Positions 17,435 to 25,083 of a stretch of DNA of 64,000 nt are shown here, piece by piece (within the stretch, counting starts at the first letter, position 1; every line of letters starts with the position of its first letter). The position numbers were made by a program, and so were the translations under genes. Source of the stretch: Candidatus Atribacteria bacterium (lineage in GTDB: Bacteria > Atribacterota > JS1 > SB-45 > 34-128); the NCBI GenBank assembly GCA_003451675.1, contig DMCY01000015.1, forward strand, positions 13,999 to 77,998, in the 5' to 3' direction. The notes beneath the pieces were generated by a model. That model saw nothing but the letters and a program-made list of their open reading frames with translations, had not been told where the DNA came from and searched no databases.

Positions 17435-18936
17435 CAGCTACATCTAATATACTACCACTTTTTGTTGGCATATCTCTGGCAGGAGCATTTTTAACTTCAA
17501 TAGTTGGTAAGAAGTTAAAATGGCTGCCAGATTTAATGGGAAGCTTAACAACACTTATTTTGTTGGGCCTTTCTCTTTTTGCAGTACGGATTATAGCCAC
17601 AGAAGGTACCCTTGTATATAGTATTGGTAGCTGGAAGTTGCCTATTGGAATAGCTCTTGTATTAGACGGCTTGACGGTCTTTATGCTGGTTACTATAAAC
17701 CTGATGGCGTTTTTTATTGCCATCTATTCAATAAACTATATGGAGAGATTTACCTCTAAATGGAAATTTTATACATTGTTTCTACTCATGGTGGCTGGGA
17801 TGAATGGTGTGGTGATAACTGGCGATATGTTTAACCTATTTGTATTTTTAGAAATTGCCTCTGTGGCAAGTTATGCCTTAGTTGCTTTTGGTACAGAACG
17901 TCATGAACTTGAAGCAGCATTTAAATATACTGTAATGAGTACCGTAGGTTCACTTTTTATTCTTCTTGGAATTGTGTTTTTATATAGCTATACCTCTACA
18001 TTGAATATGGCGGATATGGCAAATATCCTGGCTCAAAAAAGTGCAAGCAATATTATCATCATGGTGAGTGTCTTATTTATTATGGGGTTTGGGCTTAAGG
18101 CAGCGCTTGTTCCTTTTCATGCCTGGCTGCCAGATGCCCATCCATCTGCACCAGCACCTATATCAGCAATGCTTTCAGGGGTATTAATTAAATCATTGGG
18201 TGTATATACTTTATGCAGGGTTTTCTACAACATAATTGGAATAAACTCTTCCCTTTCTTTAATACTGATGGTGTTAGGAACCCTATCAATGGTTATCGGT
18301 GTATTTTTAGCTATTGGACAGTGGGATTTTAAGCGACTTCTGGCATACCACTCTATAAGTCAGATAGGGTATGTTATCCTGGGAATTGGTCTGGGCACAC
18401 CGCTTGGTATAATGGGAGGTTTGTTCCATCTTTTTAACCACTCTGTATTTAAGTCATTGTTATTTTTAAATTCAGGAGCAGTGGAATACGCAACCGGCAC
18501 ACGTGATTTACAAAAAATGGGAGGACTAATGACAAAAATGCCTATCACGGGCGCCACAAGCCTTGTTGCCTCTATGTCAATTGCAGGTATTCCTCCCTTT
18601 AATGGTTTCTGGAGTAAATTGATTATTATAATTGCATGTGTGCAGGCTAATCGCTTAGGATATGCTTTCTGGGCTGTACTGGCAAGTATATTAACTTTAG
18701 CATCTTTTATGAAGGTTATGAAGTATGCCTTCTTTGGTAAGCTGAGAGACAGATGGAACGAGGTAAGGGAAGTTCCTGTTTTCATGAAGCTAGCGATGGT
18801 AATTCTAGCACTTATTTGTGTAGTCGGAGGAGTTTTGCTTATTTATAACATAAACGAGATTTTTCTTAAGCCTGCTTCTGACGTACTTTTAGAAGGTACA
18901 AAATATGCTGATATAGTCTTTAAGGGGATACAATAG
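17431..18936 (+). CDS. MrpD-like ion-pumping subunit, second hydrogenase
   Basis: A 501-residue proton-antiporter family protein with KAALVPFHAWLPDAHPSAPAPI (about residues 222-244), AIGQWDFKRLLAYHSISQIGY (about 291-312) and AGIPPFNGFWSKLII (about 386-400). Together with the subunit at 14416, this hydrogenase has two antiporter-like channels. That suggests it may move more ions per electron pair than a one-channel enzyme (inference). The stop is directly followed by mrpE. Confidence 0.91.
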   Translation: MTATSNILPLFVGISLAGAFLTSIVGKKLKWLPDLMGSLTTLILLGLSLFAVRIIATEGTLVYSIGSWKLPIGIALVLDGLTVFMLVTINLMAFFIAIYSINYMERFTSKWKFYTLFLLMVAGMNGVVITGDMFNLFVFLEIASVASYALVAFGTERHELEAAFKYTVMSTVGSLFILLGIVFLYSYTSTLNMADMANILAQKSASNIIIMVSVLFIMGFGLKAALVPFHAWLPDAHPSAPAPISAMLSGVLIKSLGVYTLCRVFYNIIGINSSLSLILMVLGTLSMVIGVFLAIGQWDFKRLLAYHSISQIGYVILGIGLGTPLGIMGGLFHLFNHSVFKSLLFLNSGAVEYATGTRDLQKMGGLMTKMPITGATSLVASMSIAGIPPFNGFWSKLIIIIACVQANRLGYAFWAVLASILTLASFMKVMKYAFFGKLRDRWNEVREVPVFMKLAMVILALICVVGGVLLIYNINEIFLKPASDVLLEGTKYADIVFKGIQ

Positions 18937-19434
18937 ATGAAGAGTAGAATAAGTATGTTTTTCGTAGCATTTATAGTATGGTGTCTTTTAAATTGGGTGC
19001 CGGATTGGCAGCATCTTATTATTGGTGGATTTGTTTCTGCATTTGTTACCTTTATGGTAGGAGATTTATTTATAACCCGACTACATGTGTTAATGCATCC
19101 ATCGCGGTACTGGTATTTCTTTGTTTATTATTTACCTATGTTCTTATGGGAATGCTTTAAGGCTAATCTGGATGTTGCATACCGTGTTTTGCATCCTCGG
19201 TTGCCTATATATCCAGGGATAGTTAAAGTAAGGACTAGATTAACGACAGATACGGCCTTGACATTTTTAGCCAATTCCATAACCTTAACACCAGGCACTA
19301 TGACTGTTGATATAGATAAAGATAATGGTATTCTGTATATACACTGGATTGACGTAAAGACAAAAGATGTTGAATCAGCTACAAGAATTATCGTAGACCG
19401 TTTCGAGAAAGTGTTAAAAAAGATTTTTGATTAG
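18937..19434 (+). CDS. MrpE/MnhE-type subunit, second hydrogenase
   Basis: A 165-residue protein of the MnhE family. Two N-terminal membrane segments precede a small soluble domain with the family block LTTDTALTFLANSITLTPGTMTVDID and a following YIHWIDV. It begins immediately after the mrpD stop. MrpE is needed for assembly or activity of Mrp antiporters, though its exact role is not settled. The paralogue at 50950 has the same LANSITLTPGT core. Confidence 0.91.
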   Translation: MKSRISMFFVAFIVWCLLNWVPDWQHLIIGGFVSAFVTFMVGDLFITRLHVLMHPSRYWYFFVYYLPMFLWECFKANLDVAYRVLHPRLPIYPGIVKVRTRLTTDTALTFLANSITLTPGTMTVDIDKDNGILYIHWIDVKTKDVESATRIIVDRFEKVLKKIFD

Positions 19435-19444
19435 AGGATAGATT

Positions 19445-19813
19445 ATGAAGATATATAGATGGTTTATAGGTATGATTTTTTTAGTTGGGATTGTTATTTT
19501 AATTATAATACGCCCGTTGCCATTTCTTTTCTATCCCGACCTTCCCTATATTGATTTTTTAGGTAGAGTTCTCTACATAATTATTTTAGCATGTATTTTA
19601 TGCCTTTACCGAGTATGGAGAGGTCCAACCGGTGCTGACAGGATAGTTGCTGTAGATATTCTGGGTATTATGATTGTGGGACTCTGCGCGGTTTTGACTA
19701 TTTCAACAGGAAGGTCCTGGTATATAGATATAGGGATAGCATGGGCACTTCAGAGTTTTATATGCGCACTTGCACTTTCAAAATACTTAGAGGGGAAAGG
19801 ATTTGATGATTAA
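19445..19813 (+). CDS. MrpF/MnhF-type subunit, second hydrogenase
   Basis: A 122-residue protein with three or four membrane segments and the MrpF core YRVWRGPTGADRIVAVDILG, then SWYIDIGIAWALQSFICALALSKYLEG. It is about 30 residues longer at the N-terminus than the copy at 51447, with an extra membrane helix at about residues 7-25. It overlaps mrpG by a few bases. Confidence 0.88.
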   Translation: MKIYRWFIGMIFLVGIVILIIIRPLPFLFYPDLPYIDFLGRVLYIIILACILCLYRVWRGPTGADRIVAVDILGIMIVGLCAVLTISTGRSWYIDIGIAWALQSFICALALSKYLEGKGFDD

Positions 19814-20141
19814 TATTATAGGTTTGATATTTATAAGTATAGGGTTAGCTTTTGATTTATTTGGTTGTTTAGGGCTTGTACGTCTTCCGGATGTATATTG
19901 TCGTCTACAGGCAGCTACAAAGTGTGTTACTCTGGGCACCTGCAGTATTCTATTTGGCACATTTCTTATAGTAGGATTCACTGCTGCTGGAATAAAATCG
20001 CTCTTATGTATGATATTTCTTATTCTAACAGCTCCGGTAGCCGCACATGCTATAGCCAGAGGTGCACACAGAGCAGGAGTAAAACTATGGAAAGGTAGTG
20101 TTGTTGATAAATATACTGAAGATAAAGAAGGAGAAGTTTAA
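19806..20141 (+). CDS. MrpG/MnhG-type subunit, second hydrogenase
   Basis: About 111 residues with three membrane segments and the family core GLVRLPDVYCRLQAATKCVTLGT, then APVAAHAIARGAHRAG. ATG 19806 follows AGGGGAAAGG by five bases; an in-frame TTG at 19803 is less likely. With mrpE and mrpF it completes an E-F-G trio placed at the end of the arm, whereas in cluster 3 the trio comes first. Confidence 0.89.
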   Translation: MINIIGLIFISIGLAFDLFGCLGLVRLPDVYCRLQAATKCVTLGTCSILFGTFLIVGFTAAGIKSLLCMIFLILTAPVAAHAIARGAHRAGVKLWKGSVVDKYTEDKEGEV

Positions 20142-20178
20142 ATCAGGATTAACAATTAAATGAGAAAAGAGTTGTATT

Positions 20179-20793
20179 ATGAAATCTCCAAAAATAAGAG
20201 AGTTAATAGAGGCGATTAAAGCTTTTGTTAAGGGACCGTATACTTCTAAATTTCCAAAGGAACCGCATACGGCTCATCCAAATTTCAGGGGTCAGCCTAA
20301 ATTTTATCAAGAAAAGTGTGTTGGTTGTCTTGCGTGTAGTGAAGTATGTCCTGTAGGAGCAATTGACCATAAAGATATAGTAGATCAGAATGGTAATGCT
20401 AAGAGAATTATAATACATTATACAGATACCTGTATATTCTGCGGGCAGTGTGAGGCTGCATGCATTGTTGATCACGAAGGGGTCAAATTAACCAACGATT
20501 GGGAACTTTCATTTTTTAACCGGAGCGAATCCGATGAGAGGATAGAGAAAGAGCTGCAGCTTTGTGAAATCTGTGGTAAACCTATTGCCTGTAAAGACCA
20601 TTTAAAGTGGATATCTGAAAAAATAGGTGAATTGTCCTATTCAAATCCTACCCTTTATTTGTCCCACCTAAAAAGTCTTGGGATTATAGATGGAAATATT
20701 ATATCAGCGTTAAAAGACAATGGACGTTCTGATCGGGTAAAGATTCTCTGTGCCCGCTGTAGAAGAGAGACTACCTTGACTACGAAAGAGTAG
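20179..20793 (+). CDS. NuoI/HycF-like ferredoxin subunit with C-terminal zinc-type cysteines
   Basis: A 204-residue subunit. Two [4Fe-4S] motifs lie at C47, C50, C53, C57 (CVGCLACSEVCP) and C85, C88, C91, C95 (CIFCGQCEAAC). The C-terminal extension carries CEICGKPIACKDH (from C129) and CARCRRET (C191, C194), which look like a zinc or extra metal site. HycF/HyfH-type subunits of formate hydrogenlyases have a comparable tail. It is the last gene of the 8960-20793 operon. It should pass electrons from the HycB-like polyferredoxin to the small subunit. Confidence 0.87.
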   Translation: MKSPKIRELIEAIKAFVKGPYTSKFPKEPHTAHPNFRGQPKFYQEKCVGCLACSEVCPVGAIDHKDIVDQNGNAKRIIIHYTDTCIFCGQCEAACIVDHEGVKLTNDWELSFFNRSESDERIEKELQLCEICGKPIACKDHLKWISEKIGELSYSNPTLYLSHLKSLGIIDGNIISALKDNGRSDRVKILCARCRRETTLTTKE

Positions 20794-21079
20794 AAAATAA
20801 TAAACGAAATCTATCGGAAAATTACCAAATAATTAGAATAATTCATGATTTACCATAAAAAGAAATTTAAATGAACCCTCCTAATTCTAGTTTCTTACTT
20901 AATTAGAATGTTATATAATTTCAATATAAACAATTTTTAAAATTATTCTACGCGAAAAAACAACAGATATAACAGAGTAAGAAATGAAATTCAAGCTACT
21001 TACCTTCCATCCTAATTCACATTATATAATCCACTTATAAAAAATACATAAAATAAATTTATTTATTAAATACAAAGGG

Positions 21080-21109
21080 TTGACATACAATTTAAATTTG
21101 TGATAAAAT
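21080..21109 (+). promoter_or_regulatory. Sigma-A type promoter for the regulatory/[FeFe] hydrogenase operon
   Basis: TTGACA (21080-21085), an 18-base spacer and TAAAAT (21104-21109), with TG one base before the -10 box. A Rex half-site, TTGTGA, overlaps the spacer end at 21098-21103, and a full Rex palindrome follows. The TTGACATAC start and spacing match the promoter at 8720, so both operons probably respond together. Confidence 0.82.
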
Positions 21110-21122
21110 TCTTCTATATTAT

Positions 21123-21140
21123 TTGTGATTTATTTCACAA
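21123..21140. promoter_or_regulatory. Rex operator
   Basis: A perfect TTGTGA-TTTATT-TCACAA palindrome, 13 bases after the -10 box. Bound Rex would occlude the start of transcription. A further half-site at 21098-21103 could allow a second weak contact. Confidence 0.88.
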
Positions 21141-21232
21141 TTACTAATGAGAGTAAAAATCGTATTTATCATAAGGTTAAGAAAGATAATATAAAATGAT
21201 ATATATAGATGTCTTTTGGAAAGAGAGCTATT

Positions 21233-21580
21233 ATGAAAGTTAAAGATTTAATTCGCGTTTTAGATGCAGAAGTTTTATGTGGTGAAGATTTTTTAGATCA
21301 AGAAATCTCAGAATTTGGTGCAAGTGATCTTTTAAGTGATATCTTAGCTTATTCCAAAGATGACTATGTACTCTTGACTGGTTTAACCTTTTCACAAGTT
21401 GTTCGTACAGCCGAATTAACTGGTGCCATTGCTATTGTTTTTGTGCGAGGTAAACTACCTCCTCAAGAAGCAATTGGTTTAGCGAAATCTCATCATATTC
21501 CCCTTTTAAAGACGGATAACCTGATGTTTGGTTCCTGTAAAAAAATTGTTGAGGAATTAATAAAAGAAGAAAATAAATGA
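21233..21580 (+). CDS. DRTGG-domain protein
   Basis: About 115 residues, a stand-alone DRTGG-type domain (VLCGEDFLDQEISEFGASDLLSDILAY, then VLLTGLTFSQVVRTAEL). Such domains are found with CBS domains and near HPr kinase-like proteins; the ligand is unknown. ATG 21233 is chosen because GGAAAGAGAG lies about eight bases upstream and homologues begin with MK-type sequence; the ATG at 21209 has no ribosome site. It overlaps the next gene by four bases. Similar cassettes precede [FeFe] hydrogenase genes in other anaerobes, which suggests a signalling role in hydrogen metabolism (inference). Confidence 0.75.
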   Translation: MKVKDLIRVLDAEVLCGEDFLDQEISEFGASDLLSDILAYSKDDYVLLTGLTFSQVVRTAELTGAIAIVFVRGKLPPQEAIGLAKSHHIPLLKTDNLMFGSCKKIVEELIKEENK

Positions 21581-22536
21581 ATGCCAATTATTCCAAAGAA
21601 AAGTTAACTTTAGTTAATGAACTAATTTACGAAATCAAAGTTAAAGAAGCCATGTCTAAGAAAGTAATCTTTTTTAAGGAAAATGCCACCTTTCGGGAAA
21701 TACAGTTAAAACTTAAAGAGAAAAAAATTTCCGGAGTTCCTATCCTTGACGATGAAAGAAATATTATAGGAATCGTAAGTATTGATGATGTTATTACTGC
21801 CTTTGATAAAGATTATGTAGATAACAAAATTACTGATTATATAAGTAGAGACGTAATCACCATCCCGCAAAACTTTTCAGTAGTTTCAGCAATCAATAGA
21901 TTAGAAAAATTTAAAGTGGGGCGTCTTCCGGTTACCGAATCTTTAAATAGTAAAAAAATTGTAGGTATAATAACTCTTAGCGATATTCTAAATAGATTGT
22001 TGGTTGTGGTTCAGTCAATTGCCGAAAAAGTCGAAGATAAAGAAATAAAAAATACTCAAATTTCTCATGAATTAATTAAAAGTATTGTCAAAAAACCGCT
22101 TCGGTTTGAAGTTAAGGGAGATGATTTTGATAATGCCGGTAGAGTTGCCAGTATAACTAAAAAGTATTTTCAGAACCTGGGAATCAGTAAAGACATTATT
22201 CGTAGAATTGCTATTGTTTGCTATGAGGCCGAGATGAATATTTGTCTTCACTCCCTGGGGGGGAGTATGACTATCGAGGTTAATGATGGTAACAATGCGG
22301 TAATCTGTGCTAATGATAAAGGTCCTGGGATTTCAGATGTTAAACTTGCTTTAAAACCAGGATTTACCACAGCATCTGAAAAAATTAGAGCTTTGGGTTT
22401 TGGTGCAGGGATGGGTCTTCCCAATATAAAACGTTATGCCGATAAACTTGAGATTAAATCTTCTTTAAAGACTGGAACAGAGCTAAAAGCAATAATTAAT
22501 TTAGGAGTAAAAAATGAAATTAAGCAAAATAGTTGA
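21577..22536 (+). CDS. CBS-pair protein fused to a HATPase (anti-sigma-type kinase) domain
   Basis: A 319-residue protein. Two CBS domains (about residues 20-75 and 86-140) typically sense adenosyl nucleotides. The C-terminal GHKL ATPase domain (about 180-315) has an N-box (E217 to N221, YEAEMNICLH), a G1 box DKGPGI (247-252) and a G2 box GFGAGMGL (274-281). It resembles RsbW-type anti-sigma kinases rather than full sensor histidine kinases, because no dimerisation/phospho-His domain is seen. Its place between two DRTGG-type genes suggests a nucleotide-responsive partner-switching module. The phosphorylation target is not identifiable here. Confidence 0.8.
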   Translation: MNANYSKEKLTLVNELIYEIKVKEAMSKKVIFFKENATFREIQLKLKEKKISGVPILDDERNIIGIVSIDDVITAFDKDYVDNKITDYISRDVITIPQNFSVVSAINRLEKFKVGRLPVTESLNSKKIVGIITLSDILNRLLVVVQSIAEKVEDKEIKNTQISHELIKSIVKKPLRFEVKGDDFDNAGRVASITKKYFQNLGISKDIIRRIAIVCYEAEMNICLHSLGGSMTIEVNDGNNAVICANDKGPGISDVKLALKPGFTTASEKIRALGFGAGMGLPNIKRYADKLEIKSSLKTGTELKAIINLGVKNEIKQNS

Positions 22537-22858
22537 TAAATGCCGATTGGAAAAGATTGTTTTCTGTGCTAACTACGAAATTAAAAACGGTTATTGTGGA
22601 GATTTGATGTCTGATGTTATGGCTCATGCTCAGCCAGATTGTATCTGGATTACTATACAAGCTCACAAGAATAGTATCGCAGTTGCTCTTATCAAAGATA
22701 TCAAGTCAATAATATTTACCAATAATGTAACTGTTGAGAAAGAGGTAATCGAAAAAGCTAAGGAAGAAAAGATTAATTTACTCCGAACCAATAAAAATTC
22801 TTTTACTGTGTGCGGAGAAATATATTGTTTGATGGAGGCTGAAACTGCAAAGGATTGA
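22514..22858 (+). CDS. DRTGG-like domain protein, second copy
   Basis: A 114-residue protein related to the DRTGG family but more diverged (VFCANYEIKNGYCGDLMSDVMAHAQPDCIWITIQAH). It overlaps the upstream HATPase gene by 23 bases and the probable start of the PHP gene by 14 bases, so translation is coupled throughout the cassette. It has no enzymatic motif. It may bind a ligand or dock to the kinase-like neighbour. Confidence 0.7.
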   Translation: MKLSKIVDKCRLEKIVFCANYEIKNGYCGDLMSDVMAHAQPDCIWITIQAHKNSIAVALIKDIKSIIFTNNVTVEKEVIEKAKEEKINLLRTNKNSFTVCGEIYCLMEAETAKD

Positions 22859-23564
22859 TTTACATATCCATTCTGCTCTTTCGGCTTGCGGTGATGATAT
22901 TATGTCACCTCAGCTAATTTTAGAGCAGGCTGTTCAGAAAGAGCTTAATCTTATATCTATTACTGATCATAATACTGTTCAGCATTCAATTTTAGCCTGC
23001 AAGCTGAGCGAAGATATGCCTATTCGAGTAATTCCGGGGGTGGAATTAACCAGTAGAGAGGAAGTCCACCTCTTAGCTTATTTTCCCAATATTGAAGCAC
23101 TTTTAAAAATGGAAAAAGAAATAGATAATTATTTACCCGGGAAGAAAAATAATTCCAGAGTTTTTGGGAACCAGCTATATTATAATCTAAATGGCGAAAT
23201 TATCGGAATCGACGATACCCTAAGACAGGTAGCTTTAAATATAGGGTTAGATAATTTGGTTGATTTTGTACACAGCATAGAAGGAATTGCCGTTCCTGCC
23301 CATATTGACAAAGATAGATTTAGCTTACTTAGCCAATTGGGGTTTTTGGATCGAGAAGAATATTTTGATGCAGTGGAAATTTCTAAATTTAAGTGGAGAA
23401 AAAGGAAATTTCAGTTAGGTGATACCTGGGACGGGTTCCCGGTAATAGCCGGTTCAGATAGTCATGGGGTTGAAGATATAGGGCTCTTTTTTATTGAAGA
23501 TAACCAAGGAGAGATTAAGAATTTTTTATTTTTGAAAGATTTTTTAAAAAGAAGTAAACAATGA
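22845..23564 (+). CDS. PHP-domain phosphoesterase with probable CTG start
   Basis: A metal-dependent phosphoesterase of the PHP family, about 239 residues. The first metal motif, RIDLHIHSALS (H7, H9), is followed by ITDHN (D41, H42), GVEL, an H near AVPAHIDKD and SDSHG near the C-terminus. The first ATG (22902) would remove the HxH motif, so translation must begin upstream. That frame is open only from 22833 and contains no ATG, GTG or TTG before 22902. CTG 22845 sits six bases after a perfect GGAGG (22834-22838). This gives a non-standard start or signals a sequence error. The substrate is unknown. Confidence 0.75.
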   Translation: MQRIDLHIHSALSACGDDIMSPQLILEQAVQKELNLISITDHNTVQHSILACKLSEDMPIRVIPGVELTSREEVHLLAYFPNIEALLKMEKEIDNYLPGKKNNSRVFGNQLYYNLNGEIIGIDDTLRQVALNIGLDNLVDFVHSIEGIAVPAHIDKDRFSLLSQLGFLDREEYFDAVEISKFKWRKRKFQLGDTWDGFPVIAGSDSHGVEDIGLFFIEDNQGEIKNFLFLKDFLKRSKQ

Positions 23565-24115
23565 AAGATTTAGCAGATCACCTATTCGATATTTTGGAGA
23601 ATTCTGTAAAAGCTGGAGCCACAGAAGTTAAAATTATCTTGGGAATTCAGGATAATCTTTTTTTTTGTAAGATAGAAGATAATGGTAGTGGAATTAAAGA
23701 TGAAGACGTTACTGACCCTTTTGTAACCTCTCGAAAAACCAGAAAAGTTGGATTAGGACTTCCATTTTTAAAGAAAGCAGTAGAAGGTACAGGGGGATTT
23801 CTTAGGATTTTTAACTTAAATAAAAGAGGAGTCTGTTTAGAATTTAAAACAGACATTTCCCATATCGATGCTAAACCTTTCGGAGATATAGCCAGAACTT
23901 TTGTTGATGCTATCTACAGTTGGCCAAAGGTTAATTATGATATTTTTATTCAGAAGGAGAATAATAAAAAGATATCTATTTTTAATAGTAAAAAGATTAG
24001 GAAAATTGTTAGTTATTCTGAGATGCAGCAGAAAGAAGTTCGAGACTTCATTTATGTTTCAATAGATCAGGAGCTTAAAAAAATAGGGATTGATACCCAG
24101 TTTGGTATATTGTAA
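23561..24115 (+). CDS. HATPase-domain protein (stand-alone kinase-like)
   Basis: A 184-residue protein with a GHKL ATPase core: N-box LENSVKAGA (N14), G1 box DNGSGI (40-45) and G2 box GLGLPFL (64-70). A C-terminal region of about 90 residues has no recognised motif. No sensor or phospho-acceptor domain is present. It overlaps the PHP gene by four bases. With the CBS-HATPase at 21577 it makes two ATPase modules in one cassette, in front of the hydrogenase genes. Confidence 0.78.
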   Translation: MKDLADHLFDILENSVKAGATEVKIILGIQDNLFFCKIEDNGSGIKDEDVTDPFVTSRKTRKVGLGLPFLKKAVEGTGGFLRIFNLNKRGVCLEFKTDISHIDAKPFGDIARTFVDAIYSWPKVNYDIFIQKENNKKISIFNSKKIRKIVSYSEMQQKEVRDFIYVSIDQELKKIGIDTQFGIL

Positions 24116-24203
24116 TTTAAAGGAGTCTTTTGGATATTTTCACTAAATAAATATTTAATTTATTTGATTACTATTTAATATATAAGAAATGAAGGGGAGG
24201 AAG

Positions 24204-24569
24204 ATGAAGAATTTAGAAGAACTAAAAAAAATTAGAGAGAGAGTAAGAAAAGATCTGGAATTACGTACTGGAAAGCATCGGATTAAAATTGTGGTTTGCC
24301 TGGGGACTTGTGGTATTGCTGCCGGAGCAAGGGAAACTATGAATGCTCTGATTGATCTTATTGCCAAGAACGACAGATCCGACACTATAGTAACCACAGC
24401 AGGCTGTGCTGGTTTTTGTGAACAGGAACCCATGATTCAAGTTTATATAGAAGATAAGGAGCCAGTCGTATATGGAAAGGTTGACCCGAAAGCTGCTGAA
24501 GAAATATTTAAGAAACACATATTAAATGGCGAAATTGTAGAAAAATATCTTTTTTCAAAGGGGATATAA
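24204..24569 (+). CDS. Thioredoxin-like [2Fe-2S] ferredoxin
   Basis: About 121 residues. A charged N-terminal helix precedes a thioredoxin-like fold with four cluster ligands: C32 and C36 (VVCLGTCGIAAGA), C68 and C72 (TAGCAGFCEQEP). The sequence equals the N-terminal domain of NuoF/HydB-type proteins, but here it is a separate protein. It probably serves as a mobile or docked electron carrier for the NuoE/NuoF-GltD complex that follows. ATG 24204 follows GGGGAGG closely; an in-frame ATG at 24189 lacks a ribosome site. It ends two bases before the next start. Confidence 0.85.
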   Translation: MKNLEELKKIRERVRKDLELRTGKHRIKIVVCLGTCGIAAGARETMNALIDLIAKNDRSDTIVTTAGCAGFCEQEPMIQVYIEDKEPVVYGKVDPKAAEEIFKKHILNGEIVEKYLFSKGI

Positions 24570-24571
24570 TT

Positions 24572-25063
24572 ATGGGATGTCTTTGTAATGAAAAAGAACT
24601 TACTGATGAGCAAAAGTATAAACAACTTAAAGAATTTATTGACGAAAATAAGAATAAAAAAGGCTATTTAATACCCGTGCTCCATATGGCGCAGGCAATA
24701 TTTGGATATCTCCCGCCGGAAGTACAGAATTTTGTGGCTAAAGAAATGAATATTCCAGTAAGCGTAGTAACCGGAGTGGTTACTTTTTATTCTTATTTTA
24801 AGACCTTTCCTTCCGGTAGGCACACTATTACGGTATGTTTAGGTACAGCTTGTTATGTGAGAGGGGCGAAAAAAATATTAGAAACACTCGAAGAAAAGCT
24901 TGAGATAAGAATTGGAGAGACTACTGAAGATAGAAGGTTTTCTATTGGAGTGCAAAGATGTTTAGGGGCCTGCGGATTAGCTCCGGTTATTATGATTGAT
25001 AAAGATGTCCATGGTCGGATATCAGCAAAGAAATTAGATAAAATATTAGAACAATACAAATAG
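24572..25063 (+). CDS. NuoE/HydC-like [2Fe-2S] subunit (first copy)
   Basis: A 163-residue subunit of the 24-kDa NuoE family. An N-terminal helical bundle precedes a thioredoxin-like domain with ligands in VCLGTACYVRGA and RCLGACGLAPV. The family block ITGVVTFYS-like (TGVVTFYSYFKTFPSGRH) is present. It partners a NuoF-type flavoprotein in NADH-linked hydrogenases, formate dehydrogenases and transhydrogenases. The direct neighbour is the NuoF-GltD fusion. Two more copies lie at 28134 and 33515. Confidence 0.9.
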   Translation: MGCLCNEKELTDEQKYKQLKEFIDENKNKKGYLIPVLHMAQAIFGYLPPEVQNFVAKEMNIPVSVVTGVVTFYSYFKTFPSGRHTITVCLGTACYVRGAKKILETLEEKLEIRIGETTEDRRFSIGVQRCLGACGLAPVIMIDKDVHGRISAKKLDKILEQYK

Positions 25064-25083
25064 ATAAGGTAGGGAATATTAAT

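Larger units (their letters stand above)
20794..21232. other. Intergenic control region before the [FeFe] hydrogenase operon
   Basis: A 439-bp AT-rich region without a gene and without the dispersed GTTAG-type repeats. The first 280 bp shows only a weak inverted repeat (ATTCTA near 20884, TAGAAT near 20904) and no clear terminator. From 21080 it holds a strong promoter and Rex operator, listed separately. The leader from the operator to ATG 21233 is about 90 bases. Confidence 0.7.

Noticed and set aside
18360..18785. 141-residue open frame on the minus strand
   Set aside because: It lies wholly inside the conserved MrpD-like gene at 17431-18936 and shows no family motif; it is an antisense shadow.
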